Origin: CALWPV01 sp045632125
GTDB lineage: Bacteria; Bacillota; Clostridia; Lachnospirales; Bianqueaceae
Assembly (NCBI GenBank): GCA_045632125.1
Contig: JAZQWC010000086.1
Location: forward strand, 1-45,206
Direction: 5' to 3'
DNA: 45,206 nucleotides
Shown here piece after piece: positions 25,417 to 33,626 of this stretch. Within the stretch, counting starts at the first letter, position 1; the number at the start of each line of letters is the position of its first letter. The translations under genes and the position numbers were made by a program. Under the pieces are notes generated by a model. It did no database searches, was not told the DNA's origin, and worked only from the letters and a program-made list of their open reading frames with translations.

Positions 25417-25845
25417 ATGATCGCTTTAGGATGTGACCACGCTGGTGTGGAACTGAAGAAAGAAATTATCAAGATGCTGGATGCAAAGGGATACGAGTGG
25501 AAGGATTACGGCTGCTATACCAACGAGTCCGTTGACTATCCGGATTATGCGCATGCAGTAGCCCATGCTGTGGCTGATGGAGAAGCTGAGAAAGGTATTC
25601 TGATCTGCGGTACCGGTATTGGTATCAGCATTGCTGCTAATAAAGTAAAGGGAATTCGCTGTGCTCATTGCCACGATGTATTTTCTGCCGAAGCAACCCG
25701 TCAGCATAATGACGCCAATATCTTGGCCATGGGTGCTCGTGTAGTAGGTGGTGGTTTGGCGCTTAAGATTGCTGAAACCTTCCTGGAGACTCCTTTCTCC
25801 AACGATGAACGTCATATTCGCAGAATTGAAAAGATCGAAGAATAA
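25417..25845 (+). CDS. rpiB: Ribose-5-phosphate isomerase B
   Basis: Interconverts ribose 5-phosphate and ribulose 5-phosphate in the pentose phosphate pathway. 142 residues, typical for RpiB/LacAB proteins. The N-terminal GCDHAGVELK, the catalytic cysteine C64 in CGTGIGISIAANK, and the phosphate-binding RHIRRI near the C-terminus are present. CGGAGG precedes the ATG. It is the last gene before a strong terminator. Use on allose 6-phosphate, known for some relatives, cannot be excluded. Confidence 0.95.
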   Translation: MIALGCDHAGVELKKEIIKMLDAKGYEWKDYGCYTNESVDYPDYAHAVAHAVADGEAEKGILICGTGIGISIAANKVKGIRCAHCHDVFSAEATRQHNDANILAMGARVVGGGLALKIAETFLETPFSNDERHIRRIEKIEE

Positions 25846-25854
25846 AAAGTAGAG

Positions 25855-25878
25855 CAGCCCTCATTGAGGGCTGTTTTT
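25855..25878 (+). terminator. Terminator of the GH18-to-rpiB gene string
   Basis: CAGCCCTC, loop ATT, GAGGGCTG, then TTTTT. Confidence 0.92.
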
Positions 25879-25940
25879 ATTTGAATCCGTTGTGTAGAGT
25901 TGATATGAACTCAACTATGACGTATAAGTTGCTATAATAA

Positions 25941-25984
25941 AGAAAACGATCTCCCAGCGCACTAAAAAGCGGGATGGGAGATCG
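25941..25984 (-). terminator. Terminator of the sugar phosphate isomerase gene
   Basis: A perfect 10-bp stem, CGATCTCCCA/TGGGAGATCG, encloses an 18-base loop. On the minus strand it is followed by TTTTCTTTATT. It lies 33 bp past the stop codon of the minus-strand gene. Confidence 0.75.
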
Positions 25985-26017
25985 GATGAATGATATAATT
26001 TATTCGAAATTAAAGAA

Positions 26018-26968
26018 TCAGGACCACTTCATTTCAGGGGTAGCCTGTTTGCCCAATTCACGACCCAGGAAAGCGCGAGCCATGTTCAGGGAGATTTCGG
26101 TACCTCTGTCGCAGGGTTCCATGCCTTCGAACTCGATGGAGATGTAACCATCGAAATCAGATTCTTTGATTACGTTAATGATTTCGGGAATCGGCAGATC
26201 GCCCTGACCGGTGATGGAGCCGCGGATCATCTGGCCGCCCAGAGTCTCAAACCAGCTTCCGTTGTTACACTCGAACATAACGTTCTGAGAGGGAAGCTGC
26301 TCTTTGCGACGGATGTAGAAGTCTTTCAGGTGAATGATCTGAGCCTTGTGGATACACTGTTTAACGGCGCCCAAATTGTATTCATCTACGCACAGGAAGT
26401 TACCAACGTCCATGGTCATCTTCATGTTAGGACGGTCTACTTCATCGAAAATACGCAGTACACGCTCGGATCCATTGCAGAAGAAACCATGGTTTTCCAG
26501 AGTAGTGTCAATGCCATATTGTTTTGCATAGTCACACAGTTCGCGAGTACCGGCTACCATTTGAGGCAGTTCGCGATTGAAATGATAGGCGGTGTTGGTT
26601 TCGAAGGGACGGCGGAAGTTTGCGATGTCATGACGCATCCACTTGATGCCCAGACGAGCAGCAGCGTCAATGTGGAGTTTCACGCGAGCGATCTCGGCAC
26701 GCTGAGCTTCTTCATCGGGGATCAAAAGGTCTGCGTTTACAGAATAGGTGGAGATCTCCAGATCTACTTTTTTACAATATTCGCGTACACCGTCGATCAG
26801 TTCAGTGTTCAGGCACTTGTTGGCCTCGTCTACGAAGGGCAGATAGAAGGGAACGAACTCAATGTGTTCACAACCGTGATCTTTTGCCCAGTCGATTACA
26901 TCATAAATCGTCATCTGGCCGGAACCCATGTAGGGGCTCAGGCAATAACTGCTAATACCTAATTTCAT
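26018..26968 (-). CDS. Sugar phosphate isomerase/epimerase family protein (TIM barrel)
   Basis: 316-residue protein of the xylose isomerase-like / AP endonuclease 2 superfamily. It opens MKLGISSYCLSPYMG and shows the barrel-type metal-binding segments ENHGFF (near residue 160), MDVGNF (near 190), HLKDF (near 215) and SIEFEG (near 290). Relatives isomerise or epimerise keto-sugars and inositols, or act as uncharacterised enzymes. It stands alone with its own promoter and terminator, so context gives no substrate. AAAGGAG precedes the start. Confident at superfamily level only. Confidence 0.85.
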   Translation of the reverse strand: MKLGISSYCLSPYMGSGQMTIYDVIDWAKDHGCEHIEFVPFYLPFVDEANKCLNTELIDGVREYCKKVDLEISTYSVNADLLIPDEEAQRAEIARVKLHIDAAARLGIKWMRHDIANFRRPFETNTAYHFNRELPQMVAGTRELCDYAKQYGIDTTLENHGFFCNGSERVLRIFDEVDRPNMKMTMDVGNFLCVDEYNLGAVKQCIHKAQIIHLKDFYIRRKEQLPSQNVMFECNNGSWFETLGGQMIRGSITGQGDLPIPEIINVIKESDFDGYISIEFEGMEPCDRGTEISLNMARAFLGRELGKQATPEMKWS

Positions 26969-27000
26969 TGGTAGAAAGCTCCTTTCACTTTGTTGGACAA

Positions 27001-27029
27001 ATTATACCATAGGAAAGAAGAGAAGACAA
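27001..27029 (-). promoter_or_regulatory. Promoter of the sugar phosphate isomerase gene
   Basis: On the minus strand TTGTCT (27029-27024), 17-bp spacer ending ATGG, TATAAT (27006-27001); an extended -10. Confidence 0.65.
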
Positions 27030-27119
27030 GGGAGAAGAAACAAGAGTAGAAAGGTCGACAGAATATGGATATTCTACATTTGAACAACGTTATTTTTCGG
27101 AGAAAATAGAGACTAAATC

Positions 27120-27148
27120 TTGTGAAACTACGAAGAACGGCGTATAAT
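27120..27148 (+). promoter_or_regulatory. Promoter of the ABC exporter operon
   Basis: TTGTGA (27120-27125), 17-bp spacer, TATAAT (27143-27148); predicted start near 27155, then SD AGAGAGG before a GTG start. Confidence 0.65.
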
Positions 27149-27186
27149 AAAACACTATAAAAAGACAAGAAAGAGAGGTATCATAA

Positions 27187-29007
27187 GTGGCTAAAGGGAA
27201 AAATAAACTGAAGTATTCTGTTAGGCAGAACTTAAAGTATCTACTTAAAGATTATTGGGGATGGAAGCCCAGTTTGATTTGGACTGGTTTATTGTATATC
27301 CCCTTGGCAGTCATTGTACCGCTTTTGATTGCATTGGTTCCTAAAATTATTATCGATGTGATTGAACAAGGCGGCGGAATGAACCAGTTATTATGGGTGG
27401 TTCCGGTTTTGGTAGCCTGCATGATTTTGATCTATATTGCGGAGCGGCTGGTGATGCTGTATGTGAATGATTCCGGCTCGTTGACCATGTTCCGTTATAT
27501 GGTGGCTATTGATGTGAAGACCATGGAAGTTGACTATGAGTATATTGCCGGCACCAAGGGTAAGACGCAGAGAGAAAAGGCTTGGAAAATGATCCGTGGC
27601 GGTGGTGCTTCTTATTTATACATAGATGTTGTATATTTGGCGCTGAATTTGATCGGTCTACTTTCTTATGGCGGTGTGCTAGCCACATTGCATCCTGTGA
27701 TTCTGGTGATTTTAGCTGTTTCCTATTTGGTCACTTGGTATATTAACAAAAAGATAAATGCGTATATTCAAAGCCGACGTGATGAAGAAGCAGAGGTTTC
27801 AAAGGGGCTACGCTACTTGATCCGCAATGCCATGGACCTGGCCGGTGCCAAGGATATTCGTCTGTATGGTATCCAAGGATGGTTCAAACAAGTGGGGGAA
27901 GCCTTGATCCAAAAAGAAGATGGCGTGCTGAAAGATGTGGCCAAACGCCAGCTTGGTTCCGCTGTCGTATCGGCACTGTTGGTATTCGTCCGTGATGGTG
28001 CTGCCTATGCACTGTTGATTTATAAAGTAATACAAGGGGAAGTTTCTGTTAGTAACTTCCTTGTGTACTTTACCATGATCTCAACCTTTGCCAACTGGAT
28101 CTCCGGCGTCTTGTCCAATTATACAAATTTGGATCTGGACAATCGTGGATTTGGAGATTTTCGTGAATTTATGGATCACGAAACCACGGTTCATGCGGGA
28201 AATGGAGCGAAGCTTCCTGCTAAAGAGCAGTGGCCTGTGGATATTGAGCTGCGGAATGTGAGCTTTACATATGCGGAGGCTAACGAGCCTACCATTCGAA
28301 ATGTAAACTTGAAATTTAAAGCCGGTGAGCGCATTGCACTGGTTGGTCTTAACGGTGCCGGTAAAACCACGCTGGTTAAGTTGATCTGTGGTCTGCTGCA
28401 TCCCACAGAGGGAGAGATCCTGATAGGCGGTGTGAAGGCGGTTGATTTTGCCAGAGATGAGTATTTTAAATTGTTCTCGGTCATCTTCCAGGATGTGCAT
28501 CTGCTGCCCATTTCTATTGCAGGTAATATTACTCTGCAGCAGGAGGAGCAGTATGATCGGGAAAGACTTCAAACCTGTCTGCAGCTATCCGGCCTGATGT
28601 CTAAAATAGAGCGTCTGCCTGAGGGACTTGAGACGCTGATGGTGAAAAATGTAAACGAAGAAGCAGTGGAACTTTCCGGCGGTGAAATGCAAAAGTTGTT
28701 GCTAGCCCGTGCTTTATATAAAGAGGCTCCTGTGCTGATTCTGGATGAGCCCACTGCGGCTTTGGACCCCATTGCTGAAAACGAGTTATATCTGCAGTAC
28801 CGCGATATGACGCAGGACCGAACATCTCTGTTCATTTCCCATCGCTTTGCCAGTACTCGGTTTTGTGATCGTATCGTATTGATGGAGCAGGGACGCGTTT
28901 TGGAAGAAGGTACGCATGAACAGTTGATGGAACAGGATGGTCGCTACGCCGAACTTTTCAATGTACAAAGCCGGTATTATCAGGAAGGTGGTGAGGCAAA
29001 TGAGTGA
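27187..29007 (+). CDS. ABC exporter subunit A (fused membrane and ATPase domains)
   Basis: 606-residue half-transporter. Several hydrophobic segments (about residues 30-330) form the exporter membrane domain. The nucleotide-binding domain has Walker A GLNGAGKT at 387-394, Q-loop VIFQD, signature ELSGGE, Walker B ending ILDEP with D520-E521, and H-loop ISHR. The start is GTG at 27187, chosen because AGAGAGG lies eight bases upstream and the protein begins naturally there. It overlaps the next gene by eight bases, so the two products probably form a heterodimer. No substrate, peptidase domain or precursor peptide gene is seen nearby. Confidence 0.9.
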   Translation: MAKGKNKLKYSVRQNLKYLLKDYWGWKPSLIWTGLLYIPLAVIVPLLIALVPKIIIDVIEQGGGMNQLLWVVPVLVACMILIYIAERLVMLYVNDSGSLTMFRYMVAIDVKTMEVDYEYIAGTKGKTQREKAWKMIRGGGASYLYIDVVYLALNLIGLLSYGGVLATLHPVILVILAVSYLVTWYINKKINAYIQSRRDEEAEVSKGLRYLIRNAMDLAGAKDIRLYGIQGWFKQVGEALIQKEDGVLKDVAKRQLGSAVVSALLVFVRDGAAYALLIYKVIQGEVSVSNFLVYFTMISTFANWISGVLSNYTNLDLDNRGFGDFREFMDHETTVHAGNGAKLPAKEQWPVDIELRNVSFTYAEANEPTIRNVNLKFKAGERIALVGLNGAGKTTLVKLICGLLHPTEGEILIGGVKAVDFARDEYFKLFSVIFQDVHLLPISIAGNITLQQEEQYDRERLQTCLQLSGLMSKIERLPEGLETLMVKNVNEEAVELSGGEMQKLLLARALYKEAPVLILDEPTAALDPIAENELYLQYRDMTQDRTSLFISHRFASTRFCDRIVLMEQGRVLEEGTHEQLMEQDGRYAELFNVQSRYYQEGGEANE

Positions 29008-30865
29008 GAACAATCAGAAGCGTTCCTTAAAAACCAATCTGAAAATGATTTTCGAAACCATTAAAATCCTCTATCAGCTGTCGCCCCGTTTGATGATCGT
29101 ATCTGAAGTGGGTGCTGTGTTTAAATCCTTTACCCCCTTTGTCAATATCTATATGTCTGCCCGTATTATCGATGAACTTGCCGGCGCGCGCAGCGCGAAA
29201 ACGTTGACGACCTATGTGCTGATCACGATTCTTGCCAATCTGTTGATCGCTCTAATCAATCAGGTAGCTGATCAGATCGTAAACCGTGAATCTAAATTGC
29301 TGCCGGAAAAAATCAGTTTTATGCTGTCTAAGATTGGGTTAGAGATGGATTATCATAATGTGGAAAATCCACGAGTTCGTGTGCTGCGTAACCGAATTGA
29401 AGAGGCACAAAACAGCGGCCGCGGCGGTATCATTCATTGCTTTTGGAAACAGTCGTATGTGCTGGAAATCTTTTGCAAAGTAATGATTGCTGCGGTGATG
29501 TCGATTGAGGTATTTAGTGTACTGTCTTCACAGGACTTGTCAGGATTTTTAGCCTTTATGAATACACCCTGGGCTTCGATCGCATTGGCAGTTTTGATTT
29601 TGATCATGTCGATCTTCTCCGGCTTTTCCTTCAAAAAAGCGGCAAAGGTACTGTTCGATGTGTGGCTTGACTGGCCAAAGCGTATGACTTTAAGTAATTA
29701 TTATAGTAATGAATACGTGGGTGAAAACGGTGCCGGTAAAGATATTCGCTTGTTTAATCAGAAACCGTTGATCGAGGCCGAAATGCGTAAATGGTATGCT
29801 GAACCTCCGTTTTTGTGGAAAAAGTATAAAATCAATTGTAAATATGACGGTATCAATCTGGGTATTACCAGCTTTCTGACCGGTGTGGTTTACTTCTTTG
29901 TGGCTATGAAAGTGGTGAGCGGTGCTTTTGGTATAGGTTCGCTGGTGGCCTATGCGGGTCTGATCAATCAGTTTGTGGACGCCTTTGTTCTGTTGATTTG
30001 CGAGTCTTCCAAGATGGTTTTGAATAACGACTACATGGTGGATACTTTTGAATATTTGAACATGCCTAAGCAGATGAATACCGGAAGCCGCAAGCTGGAG
30101 AAAATTGATCTTTCAAATTGCGAGATCGAACTGCAGCATGTGACCTTCCGATATCCGGATACAGAGGTGGATGTGTTGAAGGATGTTTCCTTGAAACTGA
30201 CGCCGGGTAAGAGTATGGCGTTGGTGGGTATGAACGGAAGCGGTAAGACTACCTTGATCAAGCTGCTATGCCGTTTGTATGATCCTACGGACGGTACAAT
30301 TTTGCTGAATGGAATCGATATTCGTGAATACGATTACGAGGAATATTTGAAAGCCTTTTCTGTGGTATTTCAAGACTTTAAACTCTTTGCCTTTGAACTG
30401 GGGCAGAATGTAGCCGCTGCCAGCGAGGTGGAATATAAGCGAGCTGAGGCCTGTCTGGTGAAAGCGGGTTTTGAAGAGCGTATGGAGTCGATGGAGGATG
30501 GTTTGGCGACTTATCTATACAAGGATTTCAATGAAAAGGGCGTAGAAGTCAGCGGTGGCGAGGCTCAAAAGATCGCGCTGGCTAGGGCGCTGTATAAGGA
30601 TGCTCCTTTCATGATTTTGGATGAGCCCACGGCTGCACTGGATCCGATTGCTGAGGCTGAAGTCTATGCTAAGTTCAACGAGATCACTAAAGATAAGACC
30701 GCAGTTTATATTTCCCATCGGTTATCCTCCTGTCGATTCTGTGACGAGATCGCGGTCTTGGATCAGGGTAAGCTGGTGCAAAAGGGAAGTCATCAGAGTC
30801 TGGTGGAAGAAAAGGACGGAAAGTATTTTGAACTGTGGAATGCACAGGCTCAGTATTATATTTAA
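29000..30865 (+). CDS. ABC exporter subunit B (fused membrane and ATPase domains)
   Basis: 621-residue partner of the preceding subunit. The membrane domain covers about residues 20-340. The ATPase domain has Walker A GMNGSGKT at 410-417, Q-loop VVFQD, signature EVSGGE, Walker B ILDEP with D541-E542, and H-loop ISHR. I start at the ATG at 29000 (SD GGTGGTGAGG), inside the end of the first gene; a longer in-frame ORF is not needed. Both subunits keep a catalytic glutamate and histidine. They are similar in sequence around the ATPase motifs, suggesting duplication. Drug, lipid or peptide export are all possible. Confidence 0.9.
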   Translation: MSENNQKRSLKTNLKMIFETIKILYQLSPRLMIVSEVGAVFKSFTPFVNIYMSARIIDELAGARSAKTLTTYVLITILANLLIALINQVADQIVNRESKLLPEKISFMLSKIGLEMDYHNVENPRVRVLRNRIEEAQNSGRGGIIHCFWKQSYVLEIFCKVMIAAVMSIEVFSVLSSQDLSGFLAFMNTPWASIALAVLILIMSIFSGFSFKKAAKVLFDVWLDWPKRMTLSNYYSNEYVGENGAGKDIRLFNQKPLIEAEMRKWYAEPPFLWKKYKINCKYDGINLGITSFLTGVVYFFVAMKVVSGAFGIGSLVAYAGLINQFVDAFVLLICESSKMVLNNDYMVDTFEYLNMPKQMNTGSRKLEKIDLSNCEIELQHVTFRYPDTEVDVLKDVSLKLTPGKSMALVGMNGSGKTTLIKLLCRLYDPTDGTILLNGIDIREYDYEEYLKAFSVVFQDFKLFAFELGQNVAAASEVEYKRAEACLVKAGFEERMESMEDGLATYLYKDFNEKGVEVSGGEAQKIALARALYKDAPFMILDEPTAALDPIAEAEVYAKFNEITKDKTAVYISHRLSSCRFCDEIAVLDQGKLVQKGSHQSLVEEKDGKYFELWNAQAQYYI

Positions 30866-30874
30866 TTGAACATC

Positions 30875-30939
30875 AAAAGCACCTTTTAGCGCTGCTATGG
30901 TAATTGCAACAAGTTGGTAGCGCTTAAAGGTGCTTTTTT
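30875..30939 (+). terminator. Terminator of the ABC exporter operon
   Basis: A 19-bp stem with a single mismatch (AAAAGCACCTTT...AGCGCT against AGCGCT...AAAGGTGCTTTT) and a T6 run. The stem is longer than usual and near-symmetric, so it may also stop transcription from the other strand. Confidence 0.9.
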
Positions 30940-30982
30940 AAATAGAATTTAAAAAGGACTTTTCAAAAAAAGGACTGTGTGG

Positions 30983-30988
30983 TAAAAT
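30983..30988 (+). promoter_or_regulatory. Possible extended -10 for the DUF362 gene
   Basis: TGTGG directly precedes TAAAAT. No good -35 is seen at 17 bp (TTTTCA). The position just after a terminator and about 40 bp before the gene supports a promoter here. Confidence 0.4.
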
Positions 30989-31031
30989 GGAACCAGATAT
31001 GCGCGCTGCGCTGAAATAAGGAGACATATAT

Positions 31032-32138
31032 ATGGAAAAATCTAAAGTATATTGGGCTGACTTTAGAGCTCTGCCCGGTGATAATCTGTTACTGAAGCTA
31101 AATCGTCTGATCCGTAAAGCGGGTTTGGAGGAGATCGATTTTGATAGAAAATATGCTGCCATTAAAATGCATTTTGGTGAGCCGGGCAATTTGTCTTACC
31201 TGCGTCCCAACTATGCAAAAGTAGTGGTAGATGCTGTTAAATCCTTGGGAGGAAAACCCTTCCTGGTGGATTGTAATACCCTGTATGTGGGTCGTCGCAA
31301 AAATGCCATCGACCACATTGAAGCTGCCTATGAGAATGGTTTTCATCCTTTTGCTACCGGCTGTCCGGTGATCATCGGTGATGGCCTGAAAGGTACCGAT
31401 GAAACACTGGTTCCCATCGATGGTGAGTATGTTAGGGAAGCAAAGATCGGTACCGCCGTTATGGATGCAGATGTATTTATTTCTTTGTCTCATTTTAAAG
31501 GTCATGAGTCCACCGGTTTTGGTGGTGCTCTGAAAAATATTGGTATGGGCTGTGGTTCCCGTGCAGGTAAAATGGAACAGCACGCCAATGGTAAACCCAC
31601 TGTAGATCAGGATCTGTGTGTTGGATGTAAGATGTGTACCAAGAACTGTGCACATGGTGCCATTAGTTTTACCAATAAGAAAGCTAGCATCGATCACAAT
31701 GTTTGTGTAGGCTGCGGCCGTTGCATCGGTGCTTGTCCTATGGATGCCATTGAAGCGCTGGGTGATTCCACCAGTGCTGAACTGAATCGTAAGATTGCCG
31801 AATACTCCTTGGCTGTTTTGAAGGATCGTCCTCATTTCCATATTAGTTTGGTAATGGATGTATCTCCTTATTGCGATTGCCATGGCGAAAACGATCTGCC
31901 TATCGTACCGGATGTTGGTATGTTTGCGTCCTTTGACCCGGTTGCCTTGGACCAGGCCTGTGCTGATGCTGTTAACGCACAGCCCATCGTAGAAAACAGT
32001 CTGCTGGGTGAACGCGAGCATGTACATGGCGATCATTTTAAAGATGTACATCCCAATACTGAATGGCAGGTATGTCTGGACCATGCTGAAAAGCTTGGCA
32101 TTGGTACCCGTCAGTATGAATTGATCAAAATCAAATAA
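31032..32138 (+). CDS. DUF362 protein with two 4Fe-4S cluster motifs
   Basis: 368 residues. The DUF362 domain (about 5-180 and the C-terminal part) includes KMHFGEPGN and FKGHESTGFGGALKNIGMG. It encloses a ferredoxin insert with two CxxCxxCxxxC motifs: C196, C199, C202, C206 and C225, C228, C231, C235. Such proteins are common in anaerobes and presumably transfer electrons or act on an unknown substrate; the function is unsettled. Cytoplasmic, with no signal or membrane segment. It is followed after 25 bp by an M28 peptidase in one likely transcript. Confidence 0.85.
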   Translation: MEKSKVYWADFRALPGDNLLLKLNRLIRKAGLEEIDFDRKYAAIKMHFGEPGNLSYLRPNYAKVVVDAVKSLGGKPFLVDCNTLYVGRRKNAIDHIEAAYENGFHPFATGCPVIIGDGLKGTDETLVPIDGEYVREAKIGTAVMDADVFISLSHFKGHESTGFGGALKNIGMGCGSRAGKMEQHANGKPTVDQDLCVGCKMCTKNCAHGAISFTNKKASIDHNVCVGCGRCIGACPMDAIEALGDSTSAELNRKIAEYSLAVLKDRPHFHISLVMDVSPYCDCHGENDLPIVPDVGMFASFDPVALDQACADAVNAQPIVENSLLGEREHVHGDHFKDVHPNTEWQVCLDHAEKLGIGTRQYELIKIK

Positions 32139-32163
32139 TTTTTACTTTTGGGAGGAAACTACC

Positions 32164-33441
32164 ATGCAAATTTGTGGAAAACGTTTATATGAGCTGCTGA
32201 ATAAAATCGGCTTTGTACGAGTATCCGGTTCTGCTGAAGAAGCTAAGGCTGCTCAGATCCTGCTTGATGAGATCAAGGAAATCGGTTTTGAAGGTCATGA
32301 GGAAACTTTTGAGGTGACCGATGCCGTGCAGACCACTGCCACCTTGGAAGTGCTGGAGCCTTATAAGAAGACATACACAGTGACCTGTTACCGTTGCGCA
32401 GGCAGCACCCCGGCTGAAGGTATTACGACTGAGTTCAAGTATATTGAAGACATGAATGATGTAGCTTTGGTGGGTATCGAAGGTAAGTTTGTTATGATCC
32501 AGGGTCGTCTGACACCTGAAATCTACAAAAAGCTTTTGAAAGCTAATATTGCCGGCTACATGACCTTTAGCGGTGATATCCACGATACTTTGGAAAACAG
32601 TGATCTGCCTACTCCTTTGATGCGTGAGCGTTTGTATAAACATGGCACTGTGCCTGCACTGAACATTCGCGTAGCTGATGCCATGGAAATGGTACGTGAT
32701 GGCGCTTCCAAGATCCACTTTACTGCTCAGAGCGCATCTGAGACTCTGACCAGCCGTAATGTAGTGGTTACTGTGCCCGGTACTACATATCCGGAAGAAG
32801 TAATCAGCTTTGGTGCTCACTTTGACAGTGTTCCCTTTAGTACCGGTGTATATGACAATGGTGCCGGTTCTGTTATCATTATGGAAATGCTTCGCTACTT
32901 CAAAGAGAATCCTCCGAAACGTACCTTGCATTTCTGTTGGTATGGTTCTGAAGAAGTTGGTTTATTGGGAAGTAAGGCTTATGTGGCTGCCCATAAAGAA
33001 GAACTGGAAAATCATGTGCTGATGATCAATGTGGATGTGGCCGGTGCGATCTTGGGTAAGGATTCGGCTGTTGTAACCGGCGAGCAGGCTCTTGCTGATT
33101 ACACGGCAGGTCTGTATCGTCAGGCAGGTATGGATATTGCTGTTAAACAGGATATCTACTCCAGTGACTCTATTCCCTTTGCTGATAATGGTGTACCCGG
33201 TATCAACTTTATGCGTTTCGGTGCTCCCGGTGCTGCCTTTATTCATGACCGCCGTGATATTATTGAATTCATCTCTGCTGACAGCTTGGCTGCCTCCACT
33301 GAAAAGTATCTGTACTTTGCTGAGAAGGTCGTGAATGCTGTGGTAATGCCCACCAAGAAATCCATTCCTCAGGAAATTGTGGAAAAGGTGGACGAGTATC
33401 TGTTCAAGAAAGATGAACAGAAAGACGATAAAAAAGCTTAA
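32164..33441 (+). CDS. M28 family zinc aminopeptidase
   Basis: 425 residues with a complete M28 active site: H219 (GAHFDS), D231 (YDNGAG), the E263-E264 pair (GSEEVGL), D291 (NVDVAG) and H361 (IHDRRD). A PA-like inserted domain covers about residues 75-200. No signal peptide is visible, so it acts in the cytoplasm, probably trimming amino acids from peptides. GGGAGG precedes the ATG. Co-transcription with the DUF362 ferredoxin gene is likely, but no functional link is known to me. The C-terminal tail is lysine-rich. Confidence 0.9.
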   Translation: MQICGKRLYELLNKIGFVRVSGSAEEAKAAQILLDEIKEIGFEGHEETFEVTDAVQTTATLEVLEPYKKTYTVTCYRCAGSTPAEGITTEFKYIEDMNDVALVGIEGKFVMIQGRLTPEIYKKLLKANIAGYMTFSGDIHDTLENSDLPTPLMRERLYKHGTVPALNIRVADAMEMVRDGASKIHFTAQSASETLTSRNVVVTVPGTTYPEEVISFGAHFDSVPFSTGVYDNGAGSVIIMEMLRYFKENPPKRTLHFCWYGSEEVGLLGSKAYVAAHKEELENHVLMINVDVAGAILGKDSAVVTGEQALADYTAGLYRQAGMDIAVKQDIYSSDSIPFADNGVPGINFMRFGAPGAAFIHDRRDIIEFISADSLAASTEKYLYFAEKVVNAVVMPTKKSIPQEIVEKVDEYLFKKDEQKDDKKA

Positions 33442-33488
33442 GACTTGTATGGCACGTCTAAACTAAAAAATACCTTTAAATTATGAAG

Positions 33489-33524
33489 AAATCTGTCGTC
33501 ACTCATAAGACGGCAGATTTTTTT
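33489..33524 (+). terminator. Terminator of the DUF362-M28 operon
   Basis: AAATCTGTCGTC, 8-base loop, GACGGCAGATTT (one G-U), then a T7 run that starts in the stem. Confidence 0.92.
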
Positions 33525-33553
33525 CGCCTATGGCGAAATTTTATAAATTGAAT

Positions 33554-33582
33554 GTCACAAATTGGAAAAGTTATGATACAAT
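33554..33582 (+). promoter_or_regulatory. Possible promoter of the P-type ATPase gene
   Basis: A good -10, TACAAT (33577-33582). GTCACA at 17 bp or TGTCAC at 18 bp is a moderate -35. Confidence 0.4.
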
Positions 33583-33626
33583 AGGTGGCGAGTAAGTGAT
33601 TCTAAAGTTAAGTGAAGGTATGATAT

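Noticed and set aside
31098..32084. 328-codon open frame antisense to the DUF362 gene, and a similar 332-codon frame antisense to mfd at 11571-12569
   Set aside because: Both arise from codon bias of well-supported genes on the plus strand; composition is threonine/isoleucine/histidine-rich noise without domains.
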